From assembly GCF_023091155.1 (NCBI RefSeq), contig NZ_JAHWXK010000001.1:2604001-2668000 (forward strand): a stretch of 64,000 nucleotides of DNA, written 5' to 3'. This document shows, piece by piece, positions 27,336 to 36,384 of this stretch. The position numbers were made by a program, and so were the translations under genes. Source of the stretch: Microbacterium sufflavum (GTDB lineage Bacteria; Actinomycetota; Actinomycetes; Actinomycetales; Microbacteriaceae). The notes under the pieces are model-generated. The model saw only the letters and a program-made list of their open reading frames with translations. It searched no databases and was not told the origin of the DNA. Every line of letters starts with the position of its first letter. The stretch's first letter is position 1.

Positions 27336-28243
27336 CCGCGCCGCGACTCTGGGCGATCGTCGGTGCCACGGGCACGGGCAAGAGCGACCTCGCCCTGGAC
27401 CTGGCCGAAGCGCTGCGGCGTCAGGGTAACCCGGCCGAGATCATCAACGCCGACGCGATGCAGGTGTATCGCGGCATGGACATCGGCACGGCGAAGTTGC
27501 CGACCGCCGACCGTCGTGGCATTCCCCATCATCTCCTCGACGTGCGAGAGGTCACGCAGGATGCTGCTGCCGCTTGGTATCAGCCGCTGGCGCGTGCCGC
27601 GGTGCGCGACATCCAGGAGCGCGGCGGAGACGCCATCCTGGTCGGCGGCTCGGGTCTGTACGTCTCCAGCGTGATCTTCGACTTCGACTTCCCGCCGCGA
27701 GACCCGGCGGTGCGGAGGCGGCTGGAGCTCGAGTTCGAGGCCGAGGGGATCACGCCGTTGCTCGAGCGACTGCGGCTGCTCGATCCGACCACGGCGGAGC
27801 GCGTGGACCCCAGGAACAGCCGACGGGTCATCCGTGCGCTCGAAGTGGTGGAACAGGGGAGTGCTACGCACGGGGCAGCGCTTCCCGATGCGCCGACGCT
27901 GTGGATGCCGCAGACGCGGATCATCGGCCTGCGCCTGGACCGCGAGCCGCTCGTGCGCCGGCTGAACGACCGGGTCGACCGCATGTGGGCGCAGGGGCTG
28001 GTGGCGGAGGCCGAGAGTCTCCGTGGGCGTGGCCTGGAGAGCGGCACCACGGCTTCCCGCGCGATCGGCTACGCCCAGGCGCTGGGACAGTTGGACGGCC
28101 GGCTCACGGAGGCGGAGGCGATCGCGGAGACGCAGGCCCTCACCCGCCGGTACGCCCGCCGTCAGGTGTCGTGGTTCAAGCGTTACCCGCAGCTCGAGTG
28201 GCACGACGTGCCGACCTCCGCGGAGCAGCTTCTCGCCGACTGA
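27332..28243 (+). CDS. miaA: tRNA dimethylallyltransferase
   Basis: A 303-residue enzyme adding dimethylallyl to A37 of tRNAs, the step before MiaB. The P-loop is [20 protein letters not shown] at the N-terminus, followed by [18 protein letters not shown] and HHLLDV, and the C-terminal [13 protein letters not shown]. The start is taken as GTG 27332, which overlaps the miaB stop as GTGA. The frame is open to 27257, but that extension is antisense-like and lacks family similarity. The miaB-miaA coupling makes biochemical sense. Confidence 0.93.
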   Translation: MTAPRLWAIVGATGTGKSDLALDLAEALRRQGNPAEIINADAMQVYRGMDIGTAKLPTADRRGIPHHLLDVREVTQDAAAAWYQPLARAAVRDIQERGGDAILVGGSGLYVSSVIFDFDFPPRDPAVRRRLELEFEAEGITPLLERLRLLDPTTAERVDPRNSRRVIRALEVVEQGSATHGAALPDAPTLWMPQTRIIGLRLDREPLVRRLNDRVDRMWAQGLVAEAESLRGRGLESGTTASRAIGYAQALGQLDGRLTEAEAIAETQALTRRYARRQVSWFKRYPQLEWHDVPTSAEQLLAD

Positions 28244-28275
28244 CGAGTGTCGGTGCCCGGTGCAAGACTGCGCGC

Positions 28276-28824
28276 ATGGCCACTCACTTCTACACCGCCT
28301 CCAGTCTCGATGGGTTCATCGCCACGCTCGACCATTCACTCGACTGGCTGCTGAGCCTGGACATCGATCTGGAGGGGCCGATGGCGTACCCGTCGTTCGA
28401 GAAGAATGTCGGCGCCCTCGTGATGGGGGCGTCCACCTACGAGTGGGTGATGCGGCACGAGGAGGGACGGTGGGGGTACACCCAGCCGACGTGGGTGCTC
28501 ACGCACCGCGACCTCGAGCTGCCCGCGGGGGCGGCCGTCGAACTCACCAGCGACGCCGTGAGCGAGGTGCACGCCCGCGCGGTGGCGGCGGCGGAAGGTC
28601 GCGATGTCTGGATCGTCGGCGGGGGAGACGTCGCCGGGCAGTTCGCCGACGCCGGGCTTCTCGACGAGGTCTGGGTGCAATACGCCCCGGTCACCCTCGG
28701 GTCAGGTGCACCGCTTCTTCCTCGTCGACTCGATCTGGAGTTGCTCGAGGTCGCGCGCAACCGCAGCTTCCTGTGCGGGCGCTATCGCGTCGTCCGCGAC
28801 GAGGGGGGAACGAACCGTCCCTAG
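28276..28824 (+). CDS. Dihydrofolate reductase-fold protein (RibD C-terminal-like)
   Basis: A 182-residue protein of the RibD_C/DHFR-like superfamily, a group of NADPH-dependent reductases of mostly unknown substrate. It opens THFYTASSLDGFIATLDHSL and has the cofactor-binding VWIVGGGDVAGQFADAGLLD, then VWVQYAPVTLGSGAPLLP. A true DHFR (folA) exists elsewhere in the window, so a folate role is unlikely. The start is ATG 28276. AAGACT six bases before it is only a partial match to the -10 pattern, and no ribosome binding site is seen. It sits between miaA and dapF without overlap. Confidence 0.82.
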   Translation: MATHFYTASSLDGFIATLDHSLDWLLSLDIDLEGPMAYPSFEKNVGALVMGASTYEWVMRHEEGRWGYTQPTWVLTHRDLELPAGAAVELTSDAVSEVHARAVAAAEGRDVWIVGGGDVAGQFADAGLLDEVWVQYAPVTLGSGAPLLPRRLDLELLEVARNRSFLCGRYRVVRDEGGTNRP

Positions 28825-28833
28825 ACTGGGAGC

Positions 28834-29706
28834 ATGGTCGCATTCACCAAGGGGCACGGCACCGGCAACGACTTCATCATCATCGCCGACCCCGATGGGC
28901 AGCTGCCTCTGTCACAGGAGCAGGTGGCTGTGCTCTGCGACCGCCACTTCGGCATCGGCGCAGACGGGGTCCTGCGGGTCGTCCGCTCTGCGTCCCTTCC
29001 GGAGGGCGCTGCGGCGCTGGCGGAAGAGCCCGCCGCGGAGTGGTTCATGGACTATCGCAACGCCGACGGCTCGGTCGCGGAGATGTGCGGCAACGGGATC
29101 CGCGTGTTCGTGCACTATCTGGTGCGTTCCGGTCTCGCGAGTATCGAGCAGGGCGCGACGCTGCCGATCGGTACCAGGGCCGGAGTGCGCCACGTGACCC
29201 GCAGCGCGAACGGCTACCAGGTCGACCTCGGGGCGTGGCGCCTGTCGGGCGACGACCCACTCGTCCGTGCGGATGGGCTCACCGTGACCCGCCCCGGCCT
29301 CGGCATCGATCTGGGCAACCCGCACGTCGTAGTCGCGCTGGCATCCGAGGCCGAACTCGCGCTGCTCGAGCTCACGCGTGCACCCGAGCTCGAACCCGCC
29401 CTTCCTGCGGGCGCCAACGTCGAGTTCGTCGTCCCGGGTGAACCCCTGGTCCGCGACGGCATCGGCCATGTGCGCATGCGGGTCTCCGAGCGCAGCGTCG
29501 GCGAGACGCTCAGCTGCGGAACCGGTGTCGCGGCGACGGCCCTCGCCGTGCGGTACTGGGCGGGTGCGCAGGCGCCGAACAACTGGCAGGTCGAGGTGCC
29601 CGGTGGCACACTGGCCGTGCGGATGTTCCCGGCGGAGGACGGCGAGCACGTCGCGCTCTCCGGGCCTGCGCAGCTGGTCTTCCAGGGTGAGATCGACCTG
29701 CTCTGA
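28834..29706 (+). CDS. dapF: Diaminopimelate epimerase
   Basis: A 290-residue cofactor-independent epimerase converting LL-DAP to meso-DAP for peptidoglycan and lysine. It has both catalytic cysteines, C85 in [12 protein letters not shown] and C228 in [17 protein letters not shown], and the N-terminal [20 protein letters not shown] at 28822-28827 ends six bases before the ATG, so the transcript is probably leaderless and separate from the RibD-like gene. With dapA and dapB it makes three DAP-pathway genes in this window. Confidence 0.95.
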   Translation: MVAFTKGHGTGNDFIIIADPDGQLPLSQEQVAVLCDRHFGIGADGVLRVVRSASLPEGAAALAEEPAAEWFMDYRNADGSVAEMCGNGIRVFVHYLVRSGLASIEQGATLPIGTRAGVRHVTRSANGYQVDLGAWRLSGDDPLVRADGLTVTRPGLGIDLGNPHVVVALASEAELALLELTRAPELEPALPAGANVEFVVPGEPLVRDGIGHVRMRVSERSVGETLSCGTGVAATALAVRYWAGAQAPNNWQVEVPGGTLAVRMFPAEDGEHVALSGPAQLVFQGEIDLL

Positions 29707-29714
29707 GGCGCGGA

Positions 29715-30356
29715 TCAGACCAGCGCGATCGGCTCCGTCGGTGGCGTGCCGTGCTTGCGCACCTTCAGGATGCGGTAGCCCTTGCCGGTCGCGGTGCGGA
29801 AGACGCTGAAGCCGGGGTGGAACGTGCTGGCGATCCACCGCTGCAGGGAGTCGGCACCCAGATTGCGCTGCACCACGAGCCAGGCATCGCTGCGCTCGTC
29901 GAGCCGGGGGATCCACCGTTCGAGAAGCCCGTGGAGCCCGTTCTTCCCCACGCGGATCGGCGGGTTGGAGCGGATGGTGCGGAAGGTCACGTCGTCGGGA
30001 ACATCTCCGGGCAGCGCGGCGTTGACATTGGTGAGGCCGAGCGCGGAAGCATTGCGACGCACGAGGTCGAGCGCACGTTCATTCACGTCCACCGCCCAGA
30101 CGGTGGCGTGCGGTGAAGCCAGAGCCATCGACAGGGCGATGGGTCCCCAGCCGCTGCCGAGGTCGAGAAGATGGCCGCCGGGTGGAACGGGCGGAGTGTT
30201 GGCGAGAAGGACCGCGGTTCCGGCATCGAGCCGATCCGGGCTGAAGACCCCACCGGCGGTGGTCATCTCCAGCTCGCGCCCTGCCAGGGATACACGGATC
30301 GTGCGCAGGTTCTCGGGGCTTGCCGGGGCCGCAGTGAAGTAGTGGTCGGACCCCAT
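29715..30356 (-). CDS. RsmC-like class I SAM methyltransferase
   Basis: A 213-residue methyltransferase. Motif I is HLLDLGSGWGPIALSMALAS, and the catalytic NPPI in RTIRSNPPIRVGKNGLHGLL marks an N-methyltransferase of the RsmC/RlmG branch, which methylates guanine N2 in rRNA. The protein is about half the length of E. coli RsmC and corresponds to its C-terminal domain, the common short form in actinobacteria. TACGCT (30363-30368 on the opposite strand) ends six bases before ATG 30356, so it is probably leaderless and divergent from hflX. The exact target base is not provable here. Confidence 0.85.
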   Translation of the reverse strand: MGSDHYFTAAPASPENLRTIRVSLAGRELEMTTAGGVFSPDRLDAGTAVLLANTPPVPPGGHLLDLGSGWGPIALSMALASPHATVWAVDVNERALDLVRRNASALGLTNVNAALPGDVPDDVTFRTIRSNPPIRVGKNGLHGLLERWIPRLDERSDAWLVVQRNLGADSLQRWIASTFHPGFSVFRTATGKGYRILKVRKHGTPPTEPIALV

Positions 30357-30422
30357 ACGGTGAGCGTACCGGACGGTGCGGGCTAAGGTTAAGGCTCGCG
30401 AGGAAACCAGAGACAGGAACGG

Positions 30423-31934
30423 ATGACGGAGACGAAGATCCCCTCCACCGACGACCAGACGGTCGACCGAGTGCTTTCGAACGCGGAGAAGCGATCGGAG
30501 GTCCGCGTCTTCGGCGCCGCCCAGGCCCTGCAGGACGAGGCCACGGCCGCGCACTCGCAGACCGACGGTCAGCAGTGGGACCTCGAAGATCGGCATGCGC
30601 TGCGTCGCGTGGCCGGACTCTCGACCGAACTGGAAGACGTCACCGAGGTCGAGTACCGACAGCTACGGCTCGAGAACGTCGTGCTGGTGGGCGTGTACCC
30701 GCAGGGGGCGCAGGAAGACGCGGAGAACTCGCTGCGCGAGCTGGCCGCGCTGGCCGAGACGGCGGGTGCCGTGGTCCTGGACGGCGTGCTGCAGCGGAGG
30801 CCCCACCCTGACGCCGCGACCTACCTCGGACGAGGCAAGGCGCAGGAGCTGAAGGACATCGTGGCCGCGGTCGGGGCGGACACCGTCATCGCGGATACCG
30901 AACTGGCGCCCAGCCAGCGTCGCGCCCTCGAAGACGTCGTCAAGGTCAAGGTGATCGACCGCACGACCGTGATCCTCGACATCTTCAGCCAGCACGCGAA
31001 GAGCCGCGAGGGCAAGGCCCAGGTCGAGCTCGCACAGCTCGAGTACCTCCTTCCGCGGCTGCGCGGATGGGGTGAGTCCATGAGCCGCCAGGCCGGTGGG
31101 CAGGTCGGCGCAGGCGGCGCGGGGATGGGATCGCGCGGCCCGGGTGAGACGAAGATCGAGCTGGATCGTCGTCGCATCCGCACGAAGATGGCGCTGCTGC
31201 GCAAGCAGATCCGCGACTTCGCGCCGGCTCGCGAGGCCAAGCGGGCCGAGCGCAAGCGCAACACGATTCCCTCCGTCGCGATCGCGGGCTATACCAACGC
31301 CGGCAAGTCCAGCCTTCTGAACGCCCTGACGAGCGCCGGCGTGCTCGTCGAGAACGCCCTCTTCGCCACCCTTGACGCGACCGTGCGCCGATCGGCGACC
31401 GAGGACGGCCGTGTCTACACCCTCACCGACACGGTGGGCTTCGTGCGGAACCTGCCGCACCAGCTGGTCGAGGCTTTCCGCTCCACGCTGGAAGAGGTCG
31501 GCGACGCCGATGTCGTGTTGCACGTCGTCGACGGGTCGCACCCCGACCCGGCCGGCCAGCTGCAGACGGTTCGCGACGTGATGGGCGACGTCGGGGTGCG
31601 CGACCTGCCGGAGATCGTGGTCTTCAACAAGGCCGACCTGATCCCCGAGGATGAGCGTCTCGTGCTGCGCGGCCTGGAGCCGCACGCGCACTTCGTGTCG
31701 TCGCGCTCAGGGGAGGGCATCGACGAGCTGCGGTCCGCGATTGAGGCGGCACTGCCCCAGCCCGCGGTCGAGATTCGTGCGGTGGTCCCGTACGACCGGG
31801 GCGACCTCGTCGCCGCGATCCACGAGACGGGCATGCTGCTGTCCGTCGAGCATCAGGAGCAGGGAAGCGCCGTGCACGCCCGGGTGTCCGAGCGTCTGGC
31901 GGCCGAGCTGGCGCCGTTCGTCGCGGAGGGGTGA
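30423..31934 (+). CDS. hflX: Ribosome-associated GTPase HflX
   Basis: A 503-residue GTPase that splits or rescues stalled ribosomes under stress. The N-terminal HflX domain contains RRPHPDAATYLGRGKAQELK and a glycine-rich loop (GGQVGAGGAGMGSRGPGETK). The G1 motif GYTNAGKSS is at residues 289-297, G3 DTVGFVRNLPHQLVEAF, and G4 FNKADL. A short acidic extension of about 60 residues precedes the conserved domain. A TAAGGT-like element lies roughly 40 bases upstream, so unlike its neighbours this message seems to have a leader. The dapF-hflX neighbourhood is typical of actinobacteria. Confidence 0.94.
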   Translation: MTETKIPSTDDQTVDRVLSNAEKRSEVRVFGAAQALQDEATAAHSQTDGQQWDLEDRHALRRVAGLSTELEDVTEVEYRQLRLENVVLVGVYPQGAQEDAENSLRELAALAETAGAVVLDGVLQRRPHPDAATYLGRGKAQELKDIVAAVGADTVIADTELAPSQRRALEDVVKVKVIDRTTVILDIFSQHAKSREGKAQVELAQLEYLLPRLRGWGESMSRQAGGQVGAGGAGMGSRGPGETKIELDRRRIRTKMALLRKQIRDFAPAREAKRAERKRNTIPSVAIAGYTNAGKSSLLNALTSAGVLVENALFATLDATVRRSATEDGRVYTLTDTVGFVRNLPHQLVEAFRSTLEEVGDADVVLHVVDGSHPDPAGQLQTVRDVMGDVGVRDLPEIVVFNKADLIPEDERLVLRGLEPHAHFVSSRSGEGIDELRSAIEAALPQPAVEIRAVVPYDRGDLVAAIHETGMLLSVEHQEQGSAVHARVSERLAAELAPFVAEG

Positions 31935-31943
31935 GTTCCGCGC

Positions 31944-32609
31944 TCAGCGGGCGAGGAAACGCGCCTCGACGGTTGCCGAGATGACGATCTCCTCCGGCTC
32001 GTACTGCATGGAGGGTGCGGCGTCGGCGGCGAACGCGACCGCTCCGCGAGCCTTCATCAGGGGCGTACCGGGGCCGGGGTGGCCGGGGGCGATCAGCCCG
32101 ACGTCGGCCAGTTCGACGGGCGAGACCTGATGGAGGCCGACGGCACCCGCGTACGCCTCGGCGCGCAGCACGGCGGCCTCCACGGCGCGGGCCGCGACCT
32201 CGCGTTCGACACGGGTGCGGGTCTCGGGGGTGAGATGCCAGTCCACCCAACCGACCTCGACTCCCTCCCGCGCTGAGACCTCGGTGACCCACAGGGAGAG
32301 CTCGCCGTCCTCCGCGAACGTCGCGGTGAAGTCGACGCCGGCCATGTAGACGGGCGCGAGGCGCGAGCCATCGCTGCTCCACGGGCGCTCCGCCCGGACG
32401 CTGAGGTTCGCGCTGCTCCAGTCGAGCGCTGACCCGGTCTTCGTGCGCTCGGCGAGGTCTTCGCGCACGGGCTCGGAGAGACGCAGGGCTTCGTCGACCA
32501 CGGGGCCGCGCTCCGGCCCCTCGGCACGGACGGAGACACGGACGATGGCACGCTCGGGGCGGACCCGCACTTCGTGCTCACCACGGACGGTGACGATGAC
32601 CTCGCTCAT
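31944..32609 (-). CDS. SIMPL domain-containing protein
   Basis: A 221-residue protein with a SIMPL/DUF541 domain over nearly its whole length: MSEVIVTVRGEHEVRVRPER at the start, and a late REVAARAVEAAVLRAEAYAG. Other members bear a signal peptide; none is seen here, so this one is probably cytoplasmic. Function is unknown; some homologues relate to oxidative stress or oligomeric channels. TAGAGT (32616-32621 on the opposite strand) ends six bases before ATG 32609, giving a leaderless start divergent from ssrA. It converges on hflX, ten bases apart. Confidence 0.82.
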   Translation of the reverse strand: MSEVIVTVRGEHEVRVRPERAIVRVSVRAEGPERGPVVDEALRLSEPVREDLAERTKTGSALDWSSANLSVRAERPWSSDGSRLAPVYMAGVDFTATFAEDGELSLWVTEVSAREGVEVGWVDWHLTPETRTRVEREVAARAVEAAVLRAEAYAGAVGLHQVSPVELADVGLIAPGHPGPGTPLMKARGAVAFAADAAPSMQYEPEEIVISATVEARFLAR

Positions 32610-32751
32610 GCGCCGACTCTACGCGAGCCGGTCGGGGCAGGGGCGGAATGGCGAAGGGCCTCCGAACGTTGTAACCTGTGATGCTCGGGTGCATGTCGCC
32701 CGGCCTGGTAATTCCACAGTGTGACAGCGGCTCCTTCGCGAGAAGGACCAC

Positions 32752-33121
32752 GGGGCTGATCGGTTTCGACAGCGCCTGTGAATCCACGAGAAGCGGGCCG
32801 AGGATGCAGAGTTATCTCGTAAACGCTCTCTGCAAAACAATAGTTGCCGAATCCAAGCGCAACGACTTCGCCCTCGCTGCCTAAGCGAGCCCGATAGTCC
32901 GTCAGACCGTATGTGATTCCGATACGGATCCTGGCGTCATCTAGGAATCTTGCTGCGTGACGGCGTCTGGACGTCACGCGGGACTCTTCCCAGGCTGGGC
33001 TCGTCGACTTAGGTGTCTGTGACAAAGGTCGGAGCCGAGCAGAACGCTTCCACAGACTGCGCCCGGAGAAGGCGTGGAGACTCAGCGTTGGACGGGGGTT
33101 CGATTCCCCCCAGCTCCACCA
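32752..33121 (+). ncRNA. ssrA: Transfer-messenger RNA (tmRNA)
   Basis: A 370-nt one-piece tmRNA. The tRNA-like ends pair (GGGGCTG at 32752 with CAGCTCC before the encoded ACCA ending at 33121). The T arm GGGGGTTCGATTCCCCC is intact. The tag reading frame runs from GCC at 32846 to TAA at 32882-32884 and encodes AESKRNDFALAA, ending in the expected ALAA degron. With SmpB it rescues stalled ribosomes and marks the incomplete proteins for Clp proteolysis. A TAACCT hexamer lies about 80 bases upstream, and the 5' end would be formed by RNase P. Confidence 0.97.
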
Positions 33122-33134
33122 GGTCGCTGTCACA

Positions 33135-33175
33135 GACGAAGCCCCCGTGTTCCTCATGAACACGGGGGCTTCGTC
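33135..33175 (+). terminator. Terminator downstream of ssrA
   Basis: A perfect 18-bp stem has 5' arm GACGAAGCCCCCGTGTTC and 3' arm GAACACGGGGGCTTCGTC, with loop CTCAT. It begins 14 bases after the tmRNA 3' end. It may also end transcription of the small convergent gene at 33189. Confidence 0.88.
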
Positions 33176-33188
33176 GTTCCGAGACCAG

Positions 33189-33350
33189 CTAGTCGGCGTC
33201 GGTGCCGTCGTGAGCCTCCACGTCGTCGTCGCCGGTGGGTGGCACCGTGGGCGGTTCGCCCTTGTTGTCCTCGGCGCCGAGGTTGTCGTTCTCGTCGGGC
33301 CCGGGGGAGGATTCGGTGCTGATGTCGTTGCGGTGGCTGTCGCTACTCAT
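33189..33350 (-). CDS. Small acidic protein of unknown function
   Basis: A 53-residue, highly acidic and probably disordered protein: MSSDSHRNDISTESSPGPDE at the start and DDDVEAHDGTDAD at the end. It has no recognisable domain. ATG 33350 is preferred because AAAGGA lies just upstream on that strand. The frame is open to 33428, but that extension is hydrophobic and atypical. It converges on the ssrA terminator and is divergent from the P-type ATPase gene. Coding is likely from the start context and composition but not certain. Confidence 0.55.
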   Translation of the reverse strand: MSSDSHRNDISTESSPGPDENDNLGAEDNKGEPPTVPPTGDDDVEAHDGTDAD

Positions 33351-33498
33351 GCGCGTTCCTTTCTGGGTGACTTCCTCCAGCCTCTCCTCCCGGAGGATCG
33401 GGGGCCAGACGGTTGACAATGCGACCACGCGCGGCCCAGGGAGCAGACGCGGAGGAGGGCATGCCGCAGGAGACGCCGGCGCAGCCTATATTGAGGCC

Positions 33499-36369
33499 GT
33501 GACGATGACCCCGCCCACGCCCGCCGACGGACTCACGCGCGCCCAGGTGGCGGAACGCGTCTCGACGGGCCGAACGAACGCGTTCACGGCCGATACGAGC
33601 CGGAGCGCCTGGAGCATCGTCCGCGCGAACGTGTTCACCATCTTCAACGGGATCGTGTTCGCGTGCTTCTTCGTGCTGTTCGCGATCGGGCGGTGGCAGG
33701 ATGCCCTTTTCGGTCTCGCCGCGTTCTCCAACGCGATCATCGGCTGCGTGCAGGAGTTCCGAGCGAAAGCGGCCCTCGATCGCCTCGCCCTGATGAACGC
33801 CCCGCGTGCGCTCGTCCGACGGGACGGTGCCGAGACGGAGGTGGTCCCCGGCGATGTGGTGCTCGACGACGTGCTCGTGCTGCGTGCCGGCGAACAGGTC
33901 CCGGCCGACGCCACGGTCACGCAGTCCCGCGGGCTGCAGATCGACGAGTCGATGCTCACCGGCGAGTCGGACCCGGTCGAGAAGCACCCGGGCGATGAGG
34001 CGCTGTCGGGGGCGGTCGTCGTCGCCGGCGAAGGGCTCGCCGTCACCACCCGCGTCGGGGCGGACTCGTACGCGAACCGGTTCGCGGGTGAGGCGCGGCG
34101 GTTCTCGCTGGTGGCGAGCGAGCTCCGGTCGTCGATCGATCGCGTCCTCACCTGGGTGGGCTGGATCATCGGTCCCGTCGGGCTCCTCGTGCTGAACGCG
34201 CAGATCATCGTGACCGGCGGCTATGCGACGGCGTTCAGCTCAGGCTCGTGGCAGCAGGCGGTGGTCAACACGATCGCCGCGTTGACCGCGATGATTCCGC
34301 TCGGCCTCGTCTTGATGACCAGCATCGCGTTCGCGGTCGGAGCGTCGCGGCTCGCGCGTCGACAGGTGCTGGTGAACGAGCTGCCGGCGGTCGAGGGGCT
34401 CGCTCGTGTCGACGTCGTGTGCCTCGACAAGACCGGCACGCTCACGGTGGGCGACATCGTCTTCGACGCCGAGCACACGATCGGCGGCGCGTCTCCGTCC
34501 CGTGCAGACGAGGTGGCCGCCGTGCTGGCCTGGTATGCGGCAGCTCCGGACGCGAACTCGACGGCCCGTTCCCTGCGCGCCGACCACCCGGTGCGCGCAC
34601 CGCTGCACGTCCGCGGAGACATCCCGTTCTCCTCGGCGCGCAAATGGAGCGCCACGGTGTTCGAGGAGGTCGACGGCACCTGGGTGATGGGGGCACCGGA
34701 GATGATCTTCGGCGACGAGGCCACCTCGAGCAGCACCGAGCTCGGCCGCACGGTCACGAGGCTCGCGGAGAGCGGGCGCCGCACGCTGGTCCTCGCGCGG
34801 GCGGAACAGCCGCTGTCCGAGTCGGAGATCGCCGAGGAGCGCCTGCCCGCCGGACTGGCCCCCGTCCGCGTCCTCACCTTCCGCGAACAGGTGCGTCCTG
34901 ACGCCGCGCAGACGCTGGAGTACTTCCGCCGCCAGGAGGTGGCCATCCGCATCATCTCCGGAGACAACCCGCGGACCGTGGCGGCGATCGCGCGCGAGGT
35001 CGGACTCGACGTGGAGGAGGGGTTCGACGCGCGGGAGCTCCCCGACGACGATGCCGAGCTCGCCCGGCTCCTCGACAGCCAGCAGGTGTTCGGGCGGGTG
35101 ACGCCGGAGCAGAAGAAGCGCATGGTGACCGCGCTGCAGAGCCACGGACACACCGTCGCCATGACCGGAGACGGGGTCAACGACGCCCTGGCGATCAAGA
35201 CGGCCGACATCGGGATCGCCATGAACTCCGGCTCGCCGGCGACGAAGGCCGTCGCGCGCCTCGTCCTGCTCGACGGGCAGTTCTCCCACCTGCCCGACGT
35301 CGTGGCCGAGGGGCGGCAGGTCATCGCGAACATCGAACGCGTCTCGATGCTGTTCCTCACCAAGACGGCGTATGCGACGACCCTCGCCGTCGTGTTCGGT
35401 GCGCTGATCCTGGCCTTCCCGTTCCTCCCGCGCCAGCTGTCGATCACCGACGGCCTCACCATCGGGATCCCCGCGTTCTTCCTGGCGCTCATGCCGAACG
35501 CCTCGCGCTACCTCCCCGGCTTCCTGCGGCGATCCCTCAGCTTCGCGATCCCGGCCGGCGTCGTCGTGGCGGGCGGCCTCACCTGGTACGACGCTGTCGC
35601 GCGCGGTCTCGGCGTCTCCGAGGAGCAGCTGCGTACCGGCGCGACCGTGATCCTCGCGATCGTCGGCATCTGGGTGCTGGCGGTGCTGGCGCGGCCCCTC
35701 AATCGCTTCAAGGTCCTCGTGGTGGGCGCCATGTTCGTGCTGCTCGTCGGCATCTTCAGCCTGCCGCCGGCGCGCAGCTTCTTCGCCCTGGTCGATCCGG
35801 GGGAGGAGCTCGCGCTGGCCCTCACCGGGATCGTCGCGGTGATGATCGCCGCGATCGAGATCATCCGGTTCGTCCATCGCCGCGTCGTCGTCGATCGTGT
35901 TCGCCCGAGCGGCGACCGCACCGGCGAAACCGAGCGCGCCGCTCAGGCTGCCCGCGGCAGCACCGTGGCGCGGGTCCTCACGAATGGGGTCGCAGCCCTC
36001 GCCTATGTCTTCGGCCTGCTCGCCACGGCGTTCGGTGTGCTGGTGTTCCTCTCGCGCTACGAGGGGACGGTGGGACGGACGGCGTTCTCGCTCCTCGGCG
36101 CATCGATCGCCCTGTTCGGGCTCCTGGTGCTCGCGATCGCGGCGGGCGTGCGGCGGGGCAGCGGGTTGTCGCGCCTGTTGCTCACGATCGTGCTGACGCT
36201 CGCCATCGCGGTCAGCGTCGCGGTGCTGCTCGCGGGGGATCGTTGGGACTGGGGTGCCGGGATCACGGGGCTGGTCGCGGGCGTGCTCGTGACCCTGCTG
36301 TGGACGCCGCCGACGACGCACCGGTTCGGGCGCATCCGCGACAGCTCGATGGGGCGCGGTCGCCCCTGA
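33499..36369 (+). CDS. P-type cation-transporting ATPase, CtpE-like, with C-terminal membrane extension
   Basis: A 956-residue P-type ATPase with TGES at 154-157, the phosphorylated Asp310 in VCLDKTGTLTVGD, and the hinge motif MTGDGVNDALAIKTADIG (T556). The segment ELPAVEGLARVDVVCLDKTG and the overall topology resemble mycobacterial CtpE, a Ca2+ importer. In helix M4 the usual PEGL is PLGL (Leu268), removing the acidic ligand. After the normal last helices, about 110 residues add a linker and four more membrane segments. GTG 33499 is chosen because TATATT (33487-33492) ends six bases before it, a leaderless layout; ATG 33505 is next. The transported ion is uncertain. Confidence 0.87.
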   Translation: MTMTPPTPADGLTRAQVAERVSTGRTNAFTADTSRSAWSIVRANVFTIFNGIVFACFFVLFAIGRWQDALFGLAAFSNAIIGCVQEFRAKAALDRLALMNAPRALVRRDGAETEVVPGDVVLDDVLVLRAGEQVPADATVTQSRGLQIDESMLTGESDPVEKHPGDEALSGAVVVAGEGLAVTTRVGADSYANRFAGEARRFSLVASELRSSIDRVLTWVGWIIGPVGLLVLNAQIIVTGGYATAFSSGSWQQAVVNTIAALTAMIPLGLVLMTSIAFAVGASRLARRQVLVNELPAVEGLARVDVVCLDKTGTLTVGDIVFDAEHTIGGASPSRADEVAAVLAWYAAAPDANSTARSLRADHPVRAPLHVRGDIPFSSARKWSATVFEEVDGTWVMGAPEMIFGDEATSSSTELGRTVTRLAESGRRTLVLARAEQPLSESEIAEERLPAGLAPVRVLTFREQVRPDAAQTLEYFRRQEVAIRIISGDNPRTVAAIAREVGLDVEEGFDARELPDDDAELARLLDSQQVFGRVTPEQKKRMVTALQSHGHTVAMTGDGVNDALAIKTADIGIAMNSGSPATKAVARLVLLDGQFSHLPDVVAEGRQVIANIERVSMLFLTKTAYATTLAVVFGALILAFPFLPRQLSITDGLTIGIPAFFLALMPNASRYLPGFLRRSLSFAIPAGVVVAGGLTWYDAVARGLGVSEEQLRTGATVILAIVGIWVLAVLARPLNRFKVLVVGAMFVLLVGIFSLPPARSFFALVDPGEELALALTGIVAVMIAAIEIIRFVHRRVVVDRVRPSGDRTGETERAAQAARGSTVARVLTNGVAALAYVFGLLATAFGVLVFLSRYEGTVGRTAFSLLGASIALFGLLVLAIAAGVRRGSGLSRLLLTIVLTLAIAVSVAVLLAGDRWDWGAGITGLVAGVLVTLLWTPPTTHRFGRIRDSSMGRGRP

Positions 36370-36384
36370 GCGGCCGCGGTGCCC

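Noticed and set aside
28264..28269. AAGACT as a leaderless -10 for the RibD-like gene
   Set aside because: Spacing to ATG 28276 fits, but the first T of TANNNT is missing, so I left it out of the leaderless set.
32610..32751. A gene in the gap between the SIMPL gene and ssrA
   Set aside because: Only short frames exist. The stretch is accounted for by the divergent promoters, including TAGAGT for SIMPL and a possible TAACCT for ssrA.
32678..32884. A 68-codon ORF ending in ESKRNDFALAA
   Set aside because: Its end is the tmRNA tag frame; the upstream part is the tmRNA acceptor and leader, not a separate gene.
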